Shown in pieces: positions 57,737 to 64,000 of a DNA stretch of 64,000 nucleotides. Under the pieces are notes generated by a model. That model was not told where the DNA came from. It saw only the letters and a list, made by a program, of their open reading frames with translations, and searched no databases. Both the position numbers and the translations under genes were made by a program. Every line of letters begins with the position of its first letter. Positions within the stretch are counted from its first letter, which is position 1. Location of the stretch: the NCBI GenBank assembly GCA_020736575.1, contig JAGPYM010000008.1, positions 1,472,001-1,536,000 of the forward strand, given 5' to 3'. This DNA comes from Thelonectria olida. Its lineage: Eukaryota; Ascomycota; Sordariomycetes; Hypocreales; Nectriaceae.

Positions 57737-58663
57737 ATGACTTCCGAATGCCGTGGATGGGAACTATCTGTTTATCCACCCGATCGCATCCGTTACGATG
57801 TCACCCTAGAGTCGCCGCGACATGTGATTCTCTGGGCAATACGCGGCACTGCTGAGTCGACGTTCACCAGGAACTCTTTTTCAAGGGACACCGTATGGGA
57901 GGCTCTCCGTCGATTCGAGATGTTGACTGTCTACCTGACATGGAGTTTCACGATTTTCTTTATACGTGCAACAAGTCCGTCCCTGTCTACATTCCATAAG
58001 GCCAAGATGTATGGCTACTTACCTGGATTGTGGTTCACAACTACATCTTTGGCCGATGGTTCCGTCCATATCGGAGCGAGATCGATCATGGGCGCTTCAT
58101 CTGCAAAATAATTTCCCCTTGCGACAGGCCGGAGGAGACGTCACCTTCACAGTCAACCATCGACGACATCATTCGATACAACAAAGCTGTTTGCGCCCAG
58201 TTTGACGAACTATATCGCACACATGGACTCCACGACCGTTAGCGAGATGACTGTCCATCTGGTCCGCACGGGCGTTGAAGACGGCCTCTCGGCGCCTATT
58301 ACGTTCGACTCCCTTGGTTTCGTAGGGAACACTCACCGCGCCATCAGCACCACGCTCGAGAAAGCCATCAGTTTTGTCATGAACTTGGAAGCCAGGGAAG
58401 TTGCCGTGTTCGGGCTTCAACCTGTCCCCATGACTGTTTGGCCTCCGACAGGACGAGGAGAGCCCGGGAGAAGTTGGGAGCAGGACTTGCTGGGAGACGA
58501 CCCGATACTTGATAAGCCTAGCTCTCACTATGTGGATTCGGAGAGGTATCCAGAATGGTCCGGGGATAGCAAGCATCGGTATTGCTTGGCATGGCTCTGG
58601 AAGAGTATAATGCTTTCTGGTATGCGCCAGGTGGCTTACTGGTGTTCGGGAGCGGCCACCTAA
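57737..58663 (+). pseudogene. Decayed ORF, unknown family
   Basis: Coding-like sequence moves between frames: 57737-57900 (GWELSVYPPDRIRYDVTLES, RGTAESTFTRNSFSRDTVWE), then another frame around 57935-58240 (EFHDFLYTCNKSVPV, VVHNYIFGRWFRPYRSEID, DDIIRYNKAVCAQFDELYRT), then a third at 58202-58663 (PITFDSLGFVGNTHRAISTT). Short-intron splicing does not join these cleanly, so at least two frameshifts are suspected. I do not recognise a domain. An intact gene with introns I failed to place is the alternative. Its position in a repeat-bearing stretch fits decay. Confidence 0.35.
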
Positions 58664-59139
58664 AGATGATGCACTTCTGGTTAAGAAGTAGATGGTCTTG
58701 AGTCATGCTTTAGAGACATGAGGAGCTGTAATATTGTATCTTATTATAGCACTGTGGAGTCTATTCTTTCCTCGCTACCTAGGTAATGTGAGAATAGATG
58801 AACAAAGTGAAGATCACGCGGAGATGAAGCACAGTGCGACTTGGCCCTCAATTTGCTCGGACCCGTGACTGTGGGATACCCCTCCATGATAGCGGGGTCA
58901 CATAAGTGTTTACATCGCGCAGGGACCATCACGTCACTTCCCCGTTTGGCGTGAATTAAATTGATATTAGACAGCCCTATCCGTCCATATTCATTTCATC
59001 TGTCATTTCTCGAATTCCCCCCCCCGAGTCCCCCGTCGCCAAAAACCTCCTTTAGCTCCCGTCGCCGCCTCCCGAATTCCCTGCTCTTCCACCGCGGAAC
59101 ATCGCCAAGTCGCTTCGTTTCGTTCCGTTTCGTTTCACC
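58664..59139. other. Intergenic region upstream of LTP1
   Basis: A C/T-rich leader (about 59010-59135) precedes the phosphatase start. Nothing else is seen. Confidence 0.5.
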
Positions 59140-59745
59140 ATGCCCGAGCCCATATCAGTCCTGTTCGTCTGCCTTGGCAACATCTGCCGGTCCACCATGG
59201 CAGAAGGCATCTTTCAGAACATGGCCAAGCAGCCCGAGCTGAAGGGAAAGATAGGGAGCGTCGACTCGTGCGGCACAGGTGCGCATCGTCGCCAACATCT
59301 GGAGGACACTTTGCTAACGTTTCTGCCCAACAGCCGCGTATCATGCCGGCGAAGGCCCCGACGACCGAACGTTAGCCACCCTCGAAGCCAACGGCATCAA
59401 CGATTACGACCACTCGGCGCGGCGCGTATGTTGACAAACCCCTTTTCGCATTTATACCTACATACTGACAGGCTTGCTTTGGGACTCCAGTTTCAGACAA
59501 AGGACTTTGACAGATTCGACTACATCTTTGCCATGGATCGATCAAACCTTTCCGACCTCCACAGACTCCAGAAGAACAACCCGGACAGCAAGGCCAAGGT
59601 GATGCTGTTCGGCGAGTTCAGCGGCGGCAAGCGTGCGGAAGTTGTCAGCGACCCGTACTACGGCGGCGACGAGGGTTTCTCCAAGGCGTTTGAACAGTGT
59701 TCGCGCTTCTCCAAGAACTTTGTCAAGGAGGTGCTCGAGCAATAG
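59140..59745 (+). CDS. LTP1: Low-molecular-weight protein-tyrosine phosphatase
   Basis: Three exons (59140-59278, 59334-59425, 59491-59745) splice to 486 nt, 161 aa, the standard size. The P-loop VCLGNICRS gives nucleophile Cys11 and Arg17. The general acid Asp is in DPYYGG (about Asp131). ICRSTMAEGIF, DYDHSARR and FDYIFAMDRSNL are other family blocks. These cytosolic enzymes remove phosphate from tyrosine through a cysteinyl intermediate. All introns are 55-65 bp with GTRNG donors. The gene is complete and looks functional. Confidence 0.95.
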   Translation: MPEPISVLFVCLGNICRSTMAEGIFQNMAKQPELKGKIGSVDSCGTGAHRRQHLEDTLLTFLPNSRVSCRRRPRRPNVSHPRSQRHQRLRPLGAARMLTNPFSHLYLHTDRLALGLQFQTKDFDRFDYIFAMDRSNLSDLHRLQKNNPDSKAKVMLFGEFSGGKRAEVVSDPYYGGDEGFSKAFEQCSRFSKNFVKEVLEQ

Positions 59746-61387
59746 ACAATCATGATAGGGGTAGAAAAAGGGGGAAAGAGGGTTGGAGAGAGATGTGAAA
59801 TATACCCAAAACCTGTATATATGGAGAGCGCCAAGGAGGCAATCTGCGCGTAATAATAGAGTAGACTTCAAAGAGAGTGTTTTATTTAAGAGGCTTGCTG
59901 TTTCGAAGCATCATTGGCTTATCGGATGGTTCGGTTTCATGGACGTTGATAACTCAAATACGACAGCCCAGCAGAATGGTAACCAGATAGCACCATCATC
60001 CGGGCCGGACGGAGCGGACCGCCAAGACGAAACAGTTCATTGACTTCGTGTTTGATGATGGGGCTTCTCGACAGAGTGCCATGAGGAATGGTGATAGGTG
60101 GGAGTCGAGATTGCAACGCTGGGGGGTTACGAGTCCCCAATCAAACGCCAGCTTACCCAAGGAACTATTGACATGGTGGCCAGGCCAATCAGATGGCCAA
60201 AGACACAGCTGTAACAGTTTCAGCAGACTTTTTACGACAGCTCAGCGAAGAAGACGTAAGTGGTCCCACCGCCGAGGTCTAGCTTTGATTCAGCCCTACG
60301 TTCCCGAGTCGCTGATCTGACGACCACCTGGCGACCGGCACTGGTCGTTGGGGCCAAGTTTGAGGGGGTGTTGGTGAGTGGTGGATGCTGGAAAGTCAAA
60401 TTCTCTCCAAGACGAGTCTCGTTCGTGTCTCATCTCGTGTTGGGCGTGCCGGCAATTCTTACATTGGCTGACGCCGAGCAGATAGGCTGCTTTTCCTGCT
60501 CGGTGATGAGTGGTGCACGTAGCCATGGTTCACCTCTGTTTTTGCTTGGTGCTGACCACGTTGGCGGCGCACTGTGGTGCTCAGCCACTTCTAATAGTAC
60601 AGAGACCGGCGCATGTTCCTACCAAGTACCGGCACTCTCTGTCCGCCACGAGGACAAACCGCAAGCTGCTAGTATTCTCAATGAATCGATCCCCCCTTTC
60701 TCCTTTCTTTCACCTGCTTCGTATGTCCCATCTCTTGCCAAAACTACCTCGTCAGGGGATGCAGCCCCAGGGTTCTTGTCGCGCGGCTACAAAGTGCATC
60801 CAGTCTTCTCGGCTCTCATTGGCCGCTTCGTTGCAAGGTGGTGCAGTGGGGGCCGAGCCCAGCAAATCAGCCGCGGGGCCCAAAGGTGACTTTGCTGCGG
60901 GGGCGGTGTCCTAGTGGCTCGGGCTTCTGTGGACCCCGGTCCTGAGGGAGTCCTGAAGACAGCAGGTACCTGACAGCGCAGCTTCGGCACTGCAACGCTG
61001 GTTGTATCTCTTGTCGAGGCCAATGTCGGGCAGCTAACAAGTGCGGCTGCGCAGCTCCATCCTGTCCCCTCCCCGCCCTCGCTCGCCCGCTCACTTCTCG
61101 TCACACTCCTGGTCTCAACCCACCACCAACATACATATAATCGCGACGCGCGCGCTGAAACTAGAGGAAGACTTTTCTTTCGTCTTTTTTCCTCTCCCCA
61201 TAACCTCGTCTTCGTTTCATCCTTGTGCCCTTCTTCTCTCTTCTACATTCCCTACGGCCACTTCTGCTGCAGCGTTTCCCTCCCGTTGCCCTCCCTCCAG
61301 CTCTACCCCGCCATCACGGCCGAACCCGCGTCCGCACCTCTACCGTAACCCCCCGTTCCGCTTTCACGGCCACACCCGACCGACATC
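59746..61387. other. Intergenic region and long C/T-rich leader of the MAP kinase gene
   Basis: A 630-nt plus-strand open frame at 60260-60889 has no domain and biased composition, so I treat it as chance. The stretch 61130-61385 is strongly pyrimidine-rich and probably leader. No RNA gene is seen. Confidence 0.5.
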
Positions 61388-62918
<1,531 letters not shown>

Positions 62919-64000
62919 ACGGATACGGCAAGAGGTGTGGCATTTTGAATTCATGAAGGGCTCTCCGTTATAGAAGAGAGGATCACGGAGGTATATGAGG
63001 GAGAAGACAAAGAGTTGGATAATTATTTTTTTGGGCTGCAACCCAAAGGGAACAAAAACCCAAGTTACGCAGACCGTTTCAAGGCTGTGGTTTGAGTGGT
63101 CATGAGTGGATAAGAGGAAGAAACTGCACGAGGGCTTGAAGACCAAGATGAGCAATATGGTCGAGCAAAAGGCTTCAATCGCGGGACGAGGCCCAGTTTC
63201 TCGAGCCTAACCTTTTTCCAACGAGATACGAGATGAATATCTATTTTTGCTTTTTTATCACTACATACCTGTACATGACCTTGCCGCCGAGCTACAAGCA
63301 ATAGGCTGTTTCACTATAAACTATTCAAGTGATGTCTGCCGGCTCGTGATGGGAAATGACTTGGCCGCCCAGATGGCCGCTTCATTTCACCACAACGCCA
63401 GCCGCCCGTACTTGGGATACGCTGTGCCACCGTATTTACCTGAGGTGTAGTCCACATTTACTTCACCTGCACTTCTACCTTGGCGGTTCGAGGCTGGGCA
63501 AGTAGTTTAGGCATTCAACAGACGTGACTCGGAATCACTTGCGCAGGTGAAAGCGGTCACCGTTATACAATCACATTGAGTAAAATTACCGAAAGATATG
63601 GTAGAAGCAACTTTATGTGATTTGTTTCTATTGCATTTCCCGTACTACCTGTCCAAGTCCCTCCCCAGTTCACACATATCCCGCCGTGTCCAAAGAGCAC
63701 AGCCAAATAACGCCTTGAGGAAAACATCACCCTTGTTCCCTGATCTAGTTGTATGCCAAAAATGAAAGATGTAAATAATGCGCTGTGGGCCAGAGCAAAT
63801 ATGTAAGAGGCCGGCAAGCGAAGGCTGCGCGCCTAAGTCCATGTGCATGTTGGTGAAGCCTTGGTAAAAGTAATCAACCCGAAACCCCGTTTGATGCTAG
63901 ACGAAAGATGGTAAAGTATTTAACAAGAATGGTAAGATGATGAAAGCGATCGTTAAGAAGAATCCGTCGTGAAAGAAAACTCCGAAGAGGGAACCCCAAT
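62919..64000. other. Intergenic region to the right window edge
   Basis: The 3' UTR of the MAP kinase gene is followed by more than 900 bp with no recognised gene, RNA or repeat. A gene could start beyond the edge. Confidence 0.45.

Noticed and set aside
60260..60889. 209-codon plus-strand open frame upstream of the MAP kinase
   Set aside because: No domain, no intron-exon support and mixed composition; treated as chance in GC-rich DNA.

Overview
The window is chromosomal DNA of a filamentous ascomycete, most likely a Sordariomycete (Hypocreales or Glomerellales type). The reasons are short 45-60 bp introns with GTRNGT donors, CTAAC-like branch points and YAG acceptors; pyrimidine-rich leaders upstream of start codons; gene spacing of about 2.4 kb; and best-recognised protein families that are all fungal housekeeping types. 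There is no bacterial, viral, CRISPR or secondary-metabolite cluster content. I reconstructed exon structures by hand; the spliced lengths quoted are multiples of three and end at a stop codon.

Layout. 1-12 kb: 3' part of a cytochrome b5/acyl-CoA dehydrogenase fusion (+), a seven-knuckle CCHC zinc-finger protein of the Gis2/CNBP type (-), a TauD-type dioxygenase (-) and a Dal5-type MFS permease (+). 12.5-20 kb: Sae2/CtIP-type DNA end-processing factor (+), Ubp3/USP10-type deubiquitinase (+), QCR7 (-). 21-31 kb: mitochondrial NAD-type carrier (+), nuclear thiol peroxidase Dot5 (+), a complex I 21.3 kDa subunit (+), Lto1 (-), a short-chain dehydrogenase (-), N-alpha-acetyltransferase Naa10/Ard1 (+). 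32-45 kb: a low-complexity hypothetical protein (-), eIF2B beta (-), Nem1-type phosphatase (+), a small membrane protein (+), a broken arginyl-tRNA synthetase fragment (+), Nhp2 (-). 46-55 kb: QCR8 (-) divergent from prohibitin PHB1 (+), REX3-type exonuclease (-), Rog1-type lipase (+), PRELI/MSF1 protein (+). 55.3-59 kb: a gene-poor, repeat-bearing stretch with a 12-bp minisatellite, hairpin units, a copy of a dispersed repeat and a decayed ORF. 59-64 kb: low-molecular-weight tyrosine phosphatase (+) and the cell-wall-integrity MAP kinase (+).

Together the genes are ordinary core functions, with a notable share acting in or on the mitochondrion (QCR7, QCR8, a complex I subunit, PHB1, a carrier, a PRELI protein) and in ribosome or translation biology (Nhp2, Lto1, eIF2B beta, Gis2, Naa10). 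The most unusual items are the arginyl-tRNA synthetase pseudogene, the pair of diverged dispersed repeats at 31.7 and 56.7 kb, the telomere-like 12-bp array at 56.0 kb, and several very small exons (14-27 nt). I did not find a convincing new multi-gene system.
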